Assembly: GCA_039566865.1 (NCBI GenBank)
Contig: CM076947.1
Span: forward strand, 4,099,501 to 4,163,500
Direction: 5' to 3'
Source of the DNA: Aurelia coerulea
Taxonomy: Eukaryota > Cnidaria > Scyphozoa > Semaeostomeae > Ulmaridae
Length of the DNA: 64,000 nucleotides
Shown here piece by piece: positions 1 through 10,430 of this stretch (position 1 is its first letter; each line of letters begins with the position of its first letter). The position numbers were made by a program, and so were the translations under genes. The notes under the pieces are model-generated. The model searched no databases. It was not told the DNA's origin and saw only the letters and a program-made list of their open reading frames with translations.

Positions 1-827
1 CATTAGAATAATGGAGAAAGATGAATTTGATTGGTTTGAGGTAGTAACGGTGGTGTAAAAACATTTAGGATGGAATTATTAGGAAAGAAATACAAAATTA
101 TGAAAAAAGGCGATTTTTCACTAAAATCAAGTAGCCGGGGTAATCTTTTTCAAAATAGCATAGCTCTCTTATCTGTACGAATTTGTACGAATCCTTTGGC
201 ATAAAGGTCCATTGGAAATAGCACTTCCACAAGGGATAGGTGCCATTTCCGCCTTTTTCCGCCTAATTTTTGTTTTTAGCCTTAAAGTCAGAATTCTTCA
301 GTTTTTCGGAGATGTAGTACCAAAAAGCACAGTTTGAAGGACATGCAAGAAACGAATTATCCTTCATCAGATTGTATGAATGAATAGATAGTAGTTAAAT
401 GTAGGCAACAACCTACAAAATAAAACAAAAATAGCTGCAATCGGAGTTCAGGAAGTGGAAAAAACTCTGTTTGCAAGTTATCGAAATTCTGCCAACAATG
501 TGAATTTTGACGGGAAATTGCACTGACCTTTGACCTAATCAATTTCTTCCAACTTCAAAATGCCATTTCTCTGCAGTCAGAAGTCCGATTTTGCTGAAAT
601 TTATTTCACTATGTATGCCAGGGTATGCTTTTTGATAATAGCTAGCAAAATTGTAAATTTTACAAGTTTCATTTTTCCCTATTTATTCCCTAATTTCGGT
701 AATCTGGATCACTGTGCCTGGTGGTGACTCGCATGTTTGCTTTTGTGTTTGACCCGCAGATTACTTGACCTGCTGGCCTGCAGAATAAAGTCGTCGTTCA
801 CAGTTCGGTCTTGGTGTTGATGCGGAT
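1..827. other. AT-rich stretch, no gene seen
   Basis: I see no convincing coding region here. Short open frames lack recognisable motifs and splice context. No repeat shared with the rest of the window was noticed. Confidence 0.5.
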
Positions 828-1450
828 TTACATAACTGGCAAACTGTGAATTGTTTCTATGTGTTTCTTCAGTTGTGTTTGTTCAATTTCATTGGCTCTT
901 ACACACTTAGCTAAAAATTTGTTAAAACGTGTCAGCACATTTTGTATGCTTTTTTGACCACCTGTTTTCTTGATGATGTCTAGCGCTCTTTCAAAATTTA
1001 GGATTGCTACTTCAAATTTCTTGCTTGCAGCCAGTATCACACCTAGCCGATTGAAGGCAATGGCGAGAATGTTATGGTTGCCAGGTAGTTTTGCTGCTAA
1101 GGTATCACAGCATAGTTCCGCTTTCTCTAGAGCTGCAGTAAAGTTACCCTGGCAAGCAAAAGCACTGCTTGTGAGGCTATTTGCACAGATAAAGTGATGT
1201 ATGTTGATTATGTCACCCTCTTGAAGTGCTAAAGTATCCAGTATGTCAATACAGTGCTGAGCTGAGCTGAGCCTAACTGAATACTACAGTTTGCTGCATT
1301 GATCAATAAAGAATTACAAAGCTGCCTTCGGGAGACAGAGTTGAACTTGGCAAAAATAGATGATTTAATTCCTTGAAGCTTGACAATCTTACAGTAAGCA
1401 TATATCAAATGTTCCCTTAACATGGCTGCAAAGCCCTGTTTTCTTAGCAA
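828..1450 (-). pseudogene. TPR-repeat protein fragment, frameshifted
   Basis: Read on the minus strand, two abutting frames give helical protein sequence of tetratricopeptide type. The 828-1255 part contains TPR-like helix pairs (AFNRLGVILAASKKFEVAI, then AILNFERALDIIKK) and ends at a stop at 828. The 1266-1450 part (NAANCSIQLGSAQ) reads into it only if the frame changes at about 1256-1272. That spot is GCTGA repeated three times; with two copies the two halves would be one frame. A splice acceptor (TATGCAG) sits just above 1450, so this is probably the last exon of a multi-exon gene. TPR proteins are protein-interaction scaffolds; no specific member is recognisable. It may be a pseudogene or a sequencing/assembly slip. 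Confidence 0.55.
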
Positions 1451-1820
1451 TTCTGCATAGACAATGGAGACAATTATATTGTCTGATTATGAATAAACTG
1501 AGGGTTGTTTGTTAGCACGCTCTATGATAGATTCAATCAAACTTGTTGCAATAAAACGCCATCTTTGCTATCTTTCAGTTTCTCAACGATAATTGTGATA
1601 ATATCGTGATAATAACAAATAATTGTGATAATAACAAAGCCCTGTTTTCTTAGCAATTCTGCATAGACAATGGAGACAACTATATTGTCTGATTATGAAT
1701 AAACTGAGGGTTGTTTGTTAGCATGCTCTAGGATAGATTCAATCAAGCTTGTTGCAATAAAACGCCATCTTTGCTATCTTTCAGTTTCTCAACCATAATT
1801 GTGATAATCTTTTTCAAACC
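1433..1820. repeat. Tandem duplication, period 206 bp
   Basis: The ~175 bp beginning at 1433 recurs from 1639 with only about half a dozen differences. Both copies contain the same candidate splice acceptor and the same beginning of the TPR-type exon, so the duplication copies an exon boundary of the neighbouring minus-strand gene. Confidence 0.85.
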
Positions 1821-2222
1821 CTTTACATTGTCAGAAATTTTGACTGGATTACTTTTTATCATTGGATTATCAACAAAACCCCATCGTATGAAATAAACTG
1901 GAGATAATGAAATTTCATTCTGTTCATTAGCTAAAATTGTTTCTTGGTTAAGTTGATTAGATGCAAGCAAGAAAGGTGAAGTAGCAATACTGGGAATGTA
2001 ACATAGCTCATTTAGACCATAATCATTTGAAGTCAAATCCAACAACTTTTTTATATCACTAACATTTGATGAACAGAGTTTTTCCATCCGGAGATATACG
2101 GTGTTTGATTTTGGAAAAACAGTTTCTTTCTGCAGTATTCTCTCTGACGGCATGTCAGAGTGATCAACTGACAAGGGTGGGATGTTTGTATTGCCATCAT
2201 TATTACTATTTGCAGTTCTCAT
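1743..2222 (-). CDS. Hypothetical exon upstream of TPR fragment
   Basis: A 159-residue open frame on the minus strand. Its composition is protein-like, with mixed charged and hydrophobic residues, a conserved-looking NVKGLKKIITIMVEKLKDS helix and no low complexity. It lies upstream of the TPR fragment in the same orientation and could be its N-terminal exon. I recognise no domain. Its last residues enter the second copy of the 206-bp duplication, so its true 3' border is uncertain. Confidence 0.35.
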   Translation of the reverse strand: MRTANSNNDGNTNIPPLSVDHSDMPSERILQKETVFPKSNTVYLRMEKLCSSNVSDIKKLLDLTSNDYGLNELCYIPSIATSPFLLASNQLNQETILANEQNEISLSPVYFIRWGFVDNPMIKSNPVKISDNVKGLKKIITIMVEKLKDSKDGVLLQQA

Positions 2223-2421
2223 ACAGTGACAATACAGGCCTTGTACACATTAGCACAATTTTCCTGCCAAAGAATTATGAAGAATTTGTGTTGACTTATA
2301 TAAAGTAGACAGCTACAGTTATGAGATGTTTTGGAAAAACAGGCAAATATTCTTCTCTTATGGTACTATCACAGTGATGGGATGACTAAGTTTCAAGCAT
2401 CTTCTGTTATGGGTTGACTAT

Positions 2422-2487
2422 TAACTACCAAGCTATAGAAGGGGCAAAAACAAATAACTACCAAGCTATAGAAGGGGCAAAAACAAA
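2422..2487. repeat. 33-bp direct tandem duplication
   Basis: Two perfect or near-perfect adjacent copies, each starting TAACTACCAAGCTATAGAAG. Recent slippage or duplication in non-coding DNA. Confidence 0.85.
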
Positions 2488-2499
2488 TCAAATATTTTT

Positions 2500-2640
2500 C
2501 AAGTAGTTTTGGAGATAAATCCACTTTCCTGAAATCAACAAAAAGATTTGATTTACTGTAGGATTTGTGATGCCAGCGTCAACACAGATTGCCCAGGCTA
2601 TGCAGAACAACATCTCATTTACCCCTTTTCAACTGTCCTT
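2500..2640. repeat. Dispersed repeat, copy 1
   Basis: Similar in the same orientation to 8858-9030. Both share TTTTGGAG, TAAATCCACTTT, CTGAAATCA, GGATTTGTGA and GATTGCCCAG in the same order. Part of an unidentified interspersed repeat. Confidence 0.6.
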
Positions 2641-2787
2641 AGGGTATCACGGTTTTCTTGAGAATGTTACTTTCCAGGTTATTGATTGGTTGTTTGGGGA
2701 TACTAGGGTTGAGGAAGGTCTTTGTCAGTTTAATGTGAATACTTTTGCATCTAAGGGACTTGGTTTTTTATTTCTCTCATTATTGGC

Positions 2788-3420
2788 TCACATTCTGATA
2801 AGCATTTTTTTCAAATCTCGCTTGTCTTCACTCTCTATCAATCCTTCTTTTCCAAAAACTAAATTTAGAAGTTTGGCTTGGTTTATCTTTCTCAGTGTGT
2901 CTTTAGAAGTTGCTTTTGTTCCTTTGCCTGCAACAGAATATTGGGCTTTTAACGACAGCAGAAGCCTTTTCAGCTATTTTGCAAGCTTTTTCTAACCAAA
3001 GAGCATAGTAACCATTGATAAAGTCTCAAGTGGTGTGGAGTCACTTCATCATGAAATCTACTTTCTTCGTGCATTTCATTATGTGAATATGCACTCCCTG
3101 CAGCTGCACAGTAGTGGCTCTCATATAGCCAAGGCACTTCCTTGCAATTACAAGTGGACTCAAAATTGCAGCACAGCGAGGAAATGGTATATGCATCATA
3201 AGCAGGGCTATCCCAGGTTTGGTCAGCAATGTCTTTGATGGTGGACAGTGCTTCTATGATTGGAACATACATCCCTTAATGCGTGCCATCAATACGAATA
3301 TCACAGCGTGTACAGCATACATAAATTAGCTTTGTGTGATTATAATTTGGAAGATGCTTGTTAACCATTTTAGCGAAAAGAGTTTGACGCTTCAGATTAT
3401 TGTTGAAGAATATTCAAGAT
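2788..3420 (-). pseudogene. Degenerate coding remnant, unknown family
   Basis: Several short minus-strand frames overlap in a way typical of decaying coding DNA. Examples are NLVFGKEGLIESEDKRDLKK (2788-2957), a 100-residue frame at 2970-3272 with several cysteines and histidines, and MVNKHLPNYNHTKLIYVCC near 3300-3400. Further up, near 3650, CIHCDKEITGEALK resembles half of a zinc finger. A transposase remnant is plausible but I do not recognise it. Confidence 0.3.
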
Positions 3421-3978
3421 AACTTGGATACACATAAATTATGTGGGATGCACAATGCATGTTTATGACCCACTCATTCATTCTAAAAATGGGGGCTGCA
3501 ACTCAAATTTCTTCCCACACATATTAGCAGCACCATCTTATCACTGACCACGGCAATCTTGTATGTCCAACCTTATTTCATTAGTGATACAGTTTACTAT
3601 TCAACTTTCAAGGCCTCTCCTGTTATTTCTTTGTCACAATGAATACATTTAATAAATCCTTCTTGAATTTTGTTATGGCCCCCTTAATTTTGTAATTGGC
3701 CTATTAATGGACCGTTTGTTGATTTTTCAAAAATTACGAAACTCTGATGGCATATTGTAATTGGCGAAAAATATGCGAATTATTGGCGAGAGATTTGAAA
3801 AATAAGGAAGCTTTTTGTTATCTTTTGAATACCGTGTATGCTTACGCTAAATAAGAAAGACTCTTCTAACAACCATGAACTCACTGGAATTTATGTTTAC
3901 GTGCCACTTTTGGATATTTTTCGCAAATTACAAAAAGTTCATGGTATTTTGTAACATATATTTTGAATAGAATATTTG

Positions 3979-4310
3979 TCATACAAACATTGCACTTAGC
4001 AGAAAGCTATCATTTCCAATGCGAACAACTTTGAATCCAAGATCATTCTTCTCCTTGGATGCTAAAGTGGTTGAAAGATTATCTAGAACTGCTAAATCAT
4101 TATCCTTCTTGCTACCACTTTCTCCACAGTGTAATGTTTGCATTTTTAATATTTTGAAGCTTTCATCTAGCCCATCATCAACAAATTTCGTTTGGAGGCC
4201 TCTGAAGCCAAATTCATTCCTTTTCACTGCCATCATGGAATGCCTAAGAAATAAACAAAATAATAATTCCTAAATATTTACAGAAGAATAGCATGCATCC
4301 TTGTTTGTCT
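3979..4310. repeat. Dispersed repeat, copy 1 (second at 45.5 kb)
   Basis: From about 4123 to 4310 the sequence is close to 45538-45725, including CTCCACAGTGTAATGTTTGC at both. The minus strand has an 85-residue open frame at 3979-4236; in the second copy that frame is not preserved, so the similarity is probably a shared repeat rather than a gene family. Confidence 0.6.
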
Positions 4311-4452
4311 TCCCTACAGTGTTGGAAAGAGGTTGGTCACGTGATCAGTGTCTACCATTTTGAAAAAAAATTACAAATTTTAATTAGCCAATGAAATTTT
4401 AGGAAAAGTCGCAAAGTTTCAGCTCTTTATCTTTTGAACCGACGACACTACA

Positions 4453-4827
4453 TCAAATAAACTTTGCCGCAGGCACTTTGTGCCCCCCAGGTAGTAATAG
4501 GGTTAAACTGTTCGTGGAAAAGTCAAAGTCCTCAGCCCTGGAGTCGCAGTGGTACTTTATTGCTAGCTCAAGGACACCCCTATCAACAATACAGCTTTTA
4601 AACATCTGATGCGATGTAACACACATTGCTTTGTTACAACAGACATTCTCTTCCTCTTCTCTCATTTGCCGGCAAACTCCACATTTGCACCAATCTGAAA
4701 CATTGATTTCTTCTTCGGGCTCAGGATGTATTTCTATTCTTAAACTATGTATACTTACCATATTTTTAAGGAAGTTTAGGCTCCCTTGCCCATTCCAACT
4801 AAGCTCTAATACGAGACTCTCCAGCAC
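4453..4827 (-). pseudogene. P2X7 C-terminal-like (P2RX7_C) domain, truncated
   Basis: A 124-residue minus-strand frame. Residues ~45-105 carry the cysteine pattern of the P2X7 receptor cytoplasmic domain: WCKCGVCRQM, a glutamate run, VCCNKAMCVTSHQMF, then SCIVDRGVLELAI. In P2X7 the clustered cysteines bind zinc; in many invertebrates the domain occurs outside P2X channels. No transmembrane segment is present. Residues 108-124 are not part of the domain: the DNA there begins exactly at TTAA (4503-4506) followed by CCCTATTACTACCTGGGG, the terminus of a TTAA-type element. The insertion therefore replaces the C-terminal half of the domain. Confidence 0.7.
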
Positions 4828-4926
4828 ATCTCTGTCTTGTGTGGAGAGGAATTCCTGTCAAAGTTCAACAGAGCTGTCTTATTTTATCTTGCAGCAAAGT
4901 ATACATAGTTTAAGAATAGAAATACA
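4727..4926. repeat. Inverted repeat, ~29-bp arms
   Basis: Arms 4727-4756 and 4898-4926 are near-perfect reverse complements, spaced ~140 bp. The left arm lies inside the P2X7-C-like frame, so the right arm is a short inverted copy of coding sequence. Confidence 0.8.
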
Positions 4927-5780
4927 TTCTGAGTTGACAGTTTTGTTAGGAAGTATATCAAGATGAAGTACTGCCCATGAAATGCTTTGAGTCAATTGTT
5001 GAATTACAGTACAACAGTACATGTCAAAAGAACTTGCAAAATGTATGGGTACAAAACGTTTCTTTGAAAAACTTTCTCTTCGTAGTCTAAACTTCATAAA
5101 AAATTGCTCAAGGTGTAAAAGTTGGAGATATGTAACAAGTGCATCACCATGTTTGAAAGATCATAAAGTGCAAACTTTAGCTGTCAATAATTTGAAACAA
5201 ATTCTGAAAAAATGGAGTTTTGTAATCAACGTTACTAAAACACGGAACAAGGCAGTAACAAGCGGAACGAGTGTCAAACAAGCCAGTAACAAGCGGAACA
5301 GGTCAGTAACAAGTGGAACAAGCGAGGAACAACCCAGTAACAAGCCAAACAAGCAAGGAACATCTGTCTCTATCCCAAGGAAAGTTCGAAATATGTTGAG
5401 ATGAAAGATTAGCGCGTGGCATTAGATAAGAAATCAAGAAGATAATAGGGTAAAGAGCAGAAAAAAGGCGTTGCATGTCCCAAAGGAGTCCAAAGCCGTT
5501 CTACTACACTTTGTATATGACTGACGAAATTCCTCAATCACGTCTTTAGTTAGGCCAAAATCCTAAGCCTCTGGTTTGGAGATGGAAGCAATCTTGGACT
5601 TTCGAAATTAATATTCCAACTCTCCATGCACCAATATGAACAAACAAGGTATCAATATTCAAGTTAGCTTTCGAGGATTATTATTAAAAATTATTTTGGA
5701 TTGATTGCACCTAAATTCTTGTCACTAGTCCCAATCAAATCCGTTGCGCTATTTTTGGGACACCGGGTACGCGGCTTTTT
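4830..5780. other. No gene seen; short AACAAGCGG-type repeats
   Basis: The open frame at 5021-5404 derives its second half from imperfect repeats of AGTAACAAGCGGAACA (5245-5360). Nothing resembling a conserved protein is visible. Confidence 0.4.
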
Positions 5781-5784
5781 ACTG

Positions 5785-6084
5785 TACTACAATCCTGTTG
5801 TACATGATTTGAGGATAATTTCACTCAGGTAAATCTTATGTATGTTTGAACATAATCACTATACAATGATTTACTTTTTGGTTTTATCGTGTTGATATGT
5901 AGGGAGCAGTGGCCATTTAGATATGACTTATTGCTGGGGAAAGGACACACTGTAGAAAATATTATCATAATGTAGTGTAATGTGTCACAAATATAATTAA
6001 CACAGTATCAAAAATGTTACCTTCCTATGGATCTGCAGTATTATCATGGATGGTTAGAATTGCCTCCGTCTTGCTTTGAGCTGA
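5785..6084. repeat. Segmental duplication, copy 1 (empty site)
   Basis: This segment recurs 351 bp downstream from 6136. The two copies align up to 5964 and 6315, where copy 2 has a 603-bp insertion, and continue from 5965 and 6921. Copy 1 keeps the uninterrupted site (TATTATCATAATG). Read on the minus strand it also carries a copy of the exon end found at 6977-7044, but with an in-frame TAG before the splice donor. Confidence 0.9.
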
Positions 6085-6135
6085 AAACAAAATTTTAGAT
6101 TAATATTTGTCTTTTAAAAAAAGGATGAAAAGAGG

Positions 6136-7044
6136 TACTGCAATTCTGTTGTACATGATTTGAGGACAATTTCACTCAGGTAAATCTTATGTATGTTTGA
6201 ACATAATCACTATACAATGATATACTTTTTGGTTTCATCGTGTTGATATGTAGGGAGCAGTGGCCTTTTAGATATGACTTATTGCTGGGGAAAGGACACA
6301 CTGTAGAAAATATTACCGGGTGCGCCAAAATAAACTATGCACGTTTGGCAGGCCATAATCAATCGTACACTGGACCGATTTTGAAGATTTATAATTTAAT
6401 CTTTAGCAGAAAGCCTGAATTAGATTCTACAATTTTTTGCAAATTTTTCCGTTCTCTGTTTTTAGAGCTAGAGGCGAGTTTCTTAAAATGTTCGTTTTCG
6501 AAAACATTGAAAACGACAAAAACACGTTGATCAAATTTTAAAAGATTCAACAAGAATGAACAAAGAGAAAACGTTTCAGGGGGATTTGGGGGGTTTAGTA
6601 CGAACTCTCGTATAGCAGATTACAATTCGTTTATTTCTGAATCGCAAATCACCACAAAAAAGTTCTCTCTTTGTCTATTCATGTTGATCATTGAGAAAAC
6701 TTGATCGATGTTTTCGATCGTTTTCAATGTTTTCAAAAACTAAGATTTTAGGAAACTCGCTTCTAGCTCTAAAAATTGAAAATGATAAAAATTGCAAAAA
6801 ATCCCAGTATCTAATTCAGGCTTTCTGCTAACGATTAAGTCATAAATCATCTAAATCAACCAAGTGTACGATTTATTGTGGCCTGCCAAACGTGCATAGT
6901 TTATTTTGGCGCACCCGGTATTATAATGTAGTGTAATGTGTCACAAATATAATTAACACAGTATCAAAAATGTTACCTTCCAATGGATCTGCAATATTAT
7001 CATGGATGGTCAGAATTGCCTCCGTCTTGCTTTGAGCTGAAAAA
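6136..7044. repeat. Segmental duplication, copy 2 (filled site)
   Basis: Second copy of the 5785-6084 segment, interrupted by the mariner-type MITE at 6316-6918. Sequence identity outside the insertion is high, so duplication and insertion are both fairly recent. Confidence 0.9.
6316..6918. mobile_element. Mariner-type MITE, family A, copy 1
   Basis: Bounded by TA at 6314-6315 and 6919-6920 and starting CCGGGTGCGCCAAAATAAAC, with the reverse complement at the other end. Nearly the whole 603 bp is one long inverted repeat (arms ~285 bp), so it would fold into a hairpin. There is no transposase, so it must be moved in trans by a Tc1/mariner-type enzyme. The empty copy of the same locus lies 351 bp upstream. 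The open frame at 6240-6530 is incidental. Confidence 0.93.
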
Positions 7045-7302
7045 ATATCACTACCATCTGTCGACCTATCCTCACCCCCCTCATCTTCATCATGATATTT
7101 TGCAGCAGTACTTCTTAGCTCAGCACCCTCTTTTATACCAATGCCCTCGCTACATGTATTGTCTTGATTTGAAGTGTCTTTAATTTGATTACGAGTTTTG
7201 ATTGTATCATTTGAATTGGTTTGGTTAAATATTGATGTTGCATCTTTTTTCTCCATCAAGTTTGAAATATCATCAACTTCCATCTCTGTGCTGCATGCAA
7301 AA
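6977..7302 (-). CDS. Predicted exon, acidic protein of unknown function
   Basis: Minus-strand open frame bounded by a possible acceptor (GCTGAAG) at 7303 and a donor (GAAG then GTAACA) at 6977. The peptide is acidic and low in hydrophobics (YHDEDEGGEDRSTDGSD), typical of a disordered region. Its last ~22 codons are duplicated at 6000-6084, where they follow a better acceptor (TTTTCAG) and contain a stop. No domain recognised. Confidence 0.4.
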
Positions 7303-8030
7303 CTTCAGCTGCTATAGGACAACACACAGAAGCTGCAAACTGTTGACGTTCAACCAAATCGACTGAGTTTTGATGTTTACGGACAACATTTTCCATAATT
7401 CCACAGTACACATAAACTGTGAAATTTTCATTCCTATTTGTTGAAAACGGTTCCTTCAACATGCAAAGCTCTTTCGACCTCCTAAATTCTTGCGATGTTG
7501 CGCAATAGTTATCACAATGGAATTTCCATATCCCAATTCTCTTGGAGTCACTGATGCTGTGCTGTCGATAATAATGTGTCCCAATAAGGGTGGCCTCGTG
7601 CCATAAGTTGATTTTCGGCTTTAGGGGAATATTACAAAGCCTCTATGCTCCTATATGATCTCTTCACTTGAATTACTTCTTTTGGTGCTCCTCCACATAA
7701 ACCGTGTCGTAAAGGCTTTCTGAGAGGCACGCGCTTATGGCTCGTTTCTCGCTTACATCTGTGAATCAAGATACTACGTTTCTTGGACCGCCTACGTGGA
7801 AGCTGGTCATCCACAACTCCATGATGTACTGGATTTGCAGTCCTTTCTTTCACAGCAATAATGGAAGCAAGGATTCTTTTAGTGCATAGTTTCAAATAAT
7901 TCTCTAAGGCCCTCTGCCGAATGTGACAGTCGGGTTTAACACAGACATGCCTTTTGCCCCTCCTCAACAAACAACTTCTGGCAGAATGGATCCCCATGAG
8001 TAATAATGAGAAATCAAATCAAATCAAACT
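7303..8030. other. Unassigned; two basic minus-strand frames
   Basis: Minus-strand open frames at 7256-7462 and 7632-7997 exist. The second is rich in Arg/Lys and Cys (GKRHVCVKPDCHIRQ) but matches nothing I know and has no clear splice borders. Confidence 0.3.
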
Positions 8031-8540
8031 TATTTACAGTTGGTTGGTTTCTAGTTAACAAGAACTAATTAATATCAGCTATTTACAATACAAGATATAA
8101 CTAAAAAGATAAAAACCCTAATTTAAATGCAAATATAGCACGTGCAGTTGTTGCCATTCCAGCAACGTATTCCTTTTTTTAATTTCGCTAGAGAAGTTGT
8201 CAATTTTAGATCATCATTAAGGGTATTCCACAGTAGACTCCCTCTAAAGGATAGGGAATTTATTCCATAGCGCCGAGAACTCACTGGGGGGAGCTTGCAT
8301 AATTCCTTGGTACGAAGATTATAGGAAACATCTTTTTTTACAAAAAATTCCCACATGTACCCTGGGTTGAGATGGTTGATTGATTTGTAAATTTCAACCA
8401 TGAGATTTTGCAAGTTCTTTACATGTATTTTCTTTGTTTCACCCCTCTCTAAAAGTTCCTCAAGTGTGGATTCATAGTCACTATATAAAGTTCTCAGTGC
8501 ACACTTGTGTGTCCTATTAATTTCATTATTGGCAACTTTG
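8030..8540 (-). mobile_element. 5'-truncated LINE, reverse transcriptase C-terminus
   Basis: The minus strand encodes the end of a non-LTR retrotransposon ORF2, stopping at 8123. The pattern is the usual post-RT tail: a HKCALRTLYSDYESTLEELL stretch, MVEIYKSINHLNPGYMWEFF, YNLRTKEL, then SLSFRGSLLWNTLNDDLK and a terminal CYIC. Reverse transcriptase motifs themselves are absent because the copy is 5'-truncated, the normal outcome of target-primed reverse transcription. The 3' end carries a TTTGA-type microsatellite (plus strand near 8010-8030). A second copy of the same family is at 44214-44611. Confidence 0.85.
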
Positions 8541-8857
8541 CTACAGAATCACCAGCAACTTCACGAAACCATGCTTTGGGTGTCTTTCGAGACTTTCGTA
8601 AGAATTCACAAATTATCAATTTCTTTTAGAGTCCACAATGAGCATAGATCTCAGATCAAGAACTAACTTTTTTGCAAAAACATTATACGGGCGTTCAAAT
8701 CGTTCTGCATGGGCTAAACTGTTGACCAACGCTTTTCCCCTTCGATGTCGAAAAGTAAACAGAAATGTAAAATTCGATTGCAGCAAATCTAGCCTAGCTT
8801 TTTCATTCAGACTTGGCAAAGTTGTAGATCAACTACTTAGCTAATGATGGAGCGAAA

Positions 8858-9030
8858 AAAAATCGAAACTTTTTCGAGTAGTTTTGGAGGTAAATCCACT
8901 TTTCTGAAATCAGTAAAAACGATTTGAACTAGGATTTGTGAAACCAGGGTTGACGGAAACATTGCGATTTATACATCTTTCGATTGCCCAGATTATACAG
9001 AACAACATCCTTTTTTCCCGCTTTTCGATA
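8858..9030. repeat. Dispersed repeat, copy 2
   Basis: Diverged partner of 2500-2640 in the same orientation. Confidence 0.6.
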
Positions 9031-9231
9031 GACCGAATAATATTGGAGAAATTAATTGTTTTCTGAGGAGAGTGGTTTTGCGAAATGGCATCTCGCTGTG
9101 CACTAGAGCGGAAAGCAGAGTTACCTTAACGTTACTAAATTCGAATTTATTACTTAATGTCAGTATTGTCATTAGTCAAGTGCATCAGAGTAAAACAGTA
9201 ACAAACTTTAAATATGAGAAAAACTGCATTT

Positions 9232-9459
9232 CTAGTACTTTCTAAACAATGAATTCAAAGTACAAACCACTGTGGTTTCCAGTTGCAGCCTGATTAGGAA
9301 ACCTTTTTGGCATGGTGTATGTCTGACGCCCTTCATCTTTCCTTTGGCATTTTGGGAATGGATCCTTCTAGCCGTGATGACTGGCTTATTAGCTTTTCCT
9401 ATTTCAGTTATAAGTTCATTATTTTTATATGCAATGTCAGTCATTGAATTTGAAAGCAT
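9232..9459 (-). CDS. Hypothetical short ORF
   Basis: A 75-residue minus-strand frame with balanced composition, including NNELITEIGKANKPVITARR. No domain or splice border can be assigned; kept because the composition is more protein-like than chance frames here. Confidence 0.25.
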   Translation of the reverse strand: MLSNSMTDIAYKNNELITEIGKANKPVITARRIHSQNAKGKMKGVRHTPCQKGFLIRLQLETTVVCTLNSLFRKY

Positions 9460-9587
9460 GCCACTAAGAAACAGACTTGTTTGACTGCATCAGCTGATAC
9501 TTTGCATGAGTTTTGGAAATAAACACAAGTCAATTCCTGGTCCAAGCATTTGACCCAAGTTTAGAATGTACTTCTAAATTTTCTTAG

Positions 9588-9827
9588 GTGTACGTGTGGT
9601 AAATGTAGTTGGGATCTACTAGGAGGTTCCCTGGAGTACAGATGCTGTATGGAAATTCAAGAGGTTATTGGCAAAATAGCATTTAAAGGTCTGGACATAC
9701 CATGCATTACAGACCATGAAGATTATAAGGCTGTGACCAACACTGCAGTCATAAAGCAAACTGGCCCCTTGATAAAAGACCGAAATGGTCGTGCATACCG
9801 AAGACGTGCTGGACAGACAGAGAATCA
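9588..9827 (+). CDS. P2X7-C-domain gene, internal exon
   Basis: An 80-codon exon between a consensus acceptor (TTTTCTTAG) and donor (CA then GTAAGT). It encodes the first part of a P2RX7_C-type domain: CTCGKCSW, EYRCCMEI, then IPCITDHEDYKAV. These cysteines match those that bind zinc in the P2X7 cytoplasmic domain. The exon starts in phase 1 and ends two bases into a codon, which fits the exon at 11367 exactly. Upstream exons are not identified, so I cannot say whether a P2X channel or another N-terminal part is attached. Confidence 0.75.
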
Positions 9828-10430
9828 GTAAGTCATCGTTCATTTTTTTTAAAACCAAACTATATTTATCATCACTCATACTGTATCATGCCTTATTTAG
9901 TTTATCATTTGAAACTCTGCTGACACTTAAAAAAAAGCTGTACCATTTGATGATCTTGATTTACTAAGCTCAACCTCAATAAAGTGGGGCAAAATTGTGC
10001 TCAAATTATCACTCACCAAGAGGCTCATTGAAACACAAAAACATCATATGCCATGCCTAAGACACACCAATTGTCATGGACGTAGGGGAAGATAAAACTT
10101 GTGGGGGGGGGGGGCTGCCTGATAAAGAATAAATTTTTGAGAAAATTTTGCCTGACTTGAGGCAGATGTCTGCCCAATTATATTTTATTTTGCATATTGT
10201 TCTGATGTTGGGGGGTTGTATCCCCGTAGCCCTCCTATGCCTATGCGGATTGTTTATTGTAAAATGGGGAAGGTTTGCATTAAATATTTTTATTCACATG
10301 AAGATTGAGCACATTTCTGGCCTCTGTAAGTCATGTTGAAAAATAGTCAACAGAGCACCATCTTTTTTTTAACCAGTTACTGCTCGTTACCTTTCCAACT
10401 GTATATTTCTTCTTTGATCCCTGCAGAGTA

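Noticed and set aside
2567..2995. 142-residue plus-strand ORF with hydrophobic segments resembling membrane helices
   Set aside because: The hydrophobicity is the antisense of Lys/Glu-rich minus-strand coding remnants, and the start lies in a dispersed repeat.
6240..6530. Protein-coding ORF of 96 residues
   Set aside because: Lies within the arm of a MITE, and homologous frames are not kept in the other family A copy.
9772..9830. Stop codon ending the P2X7-C ORF at 9829-9831
   Set aside because: The TAA is part of the splice donor GTAAGT, and the frame continues at 11367 after removal of the intron.
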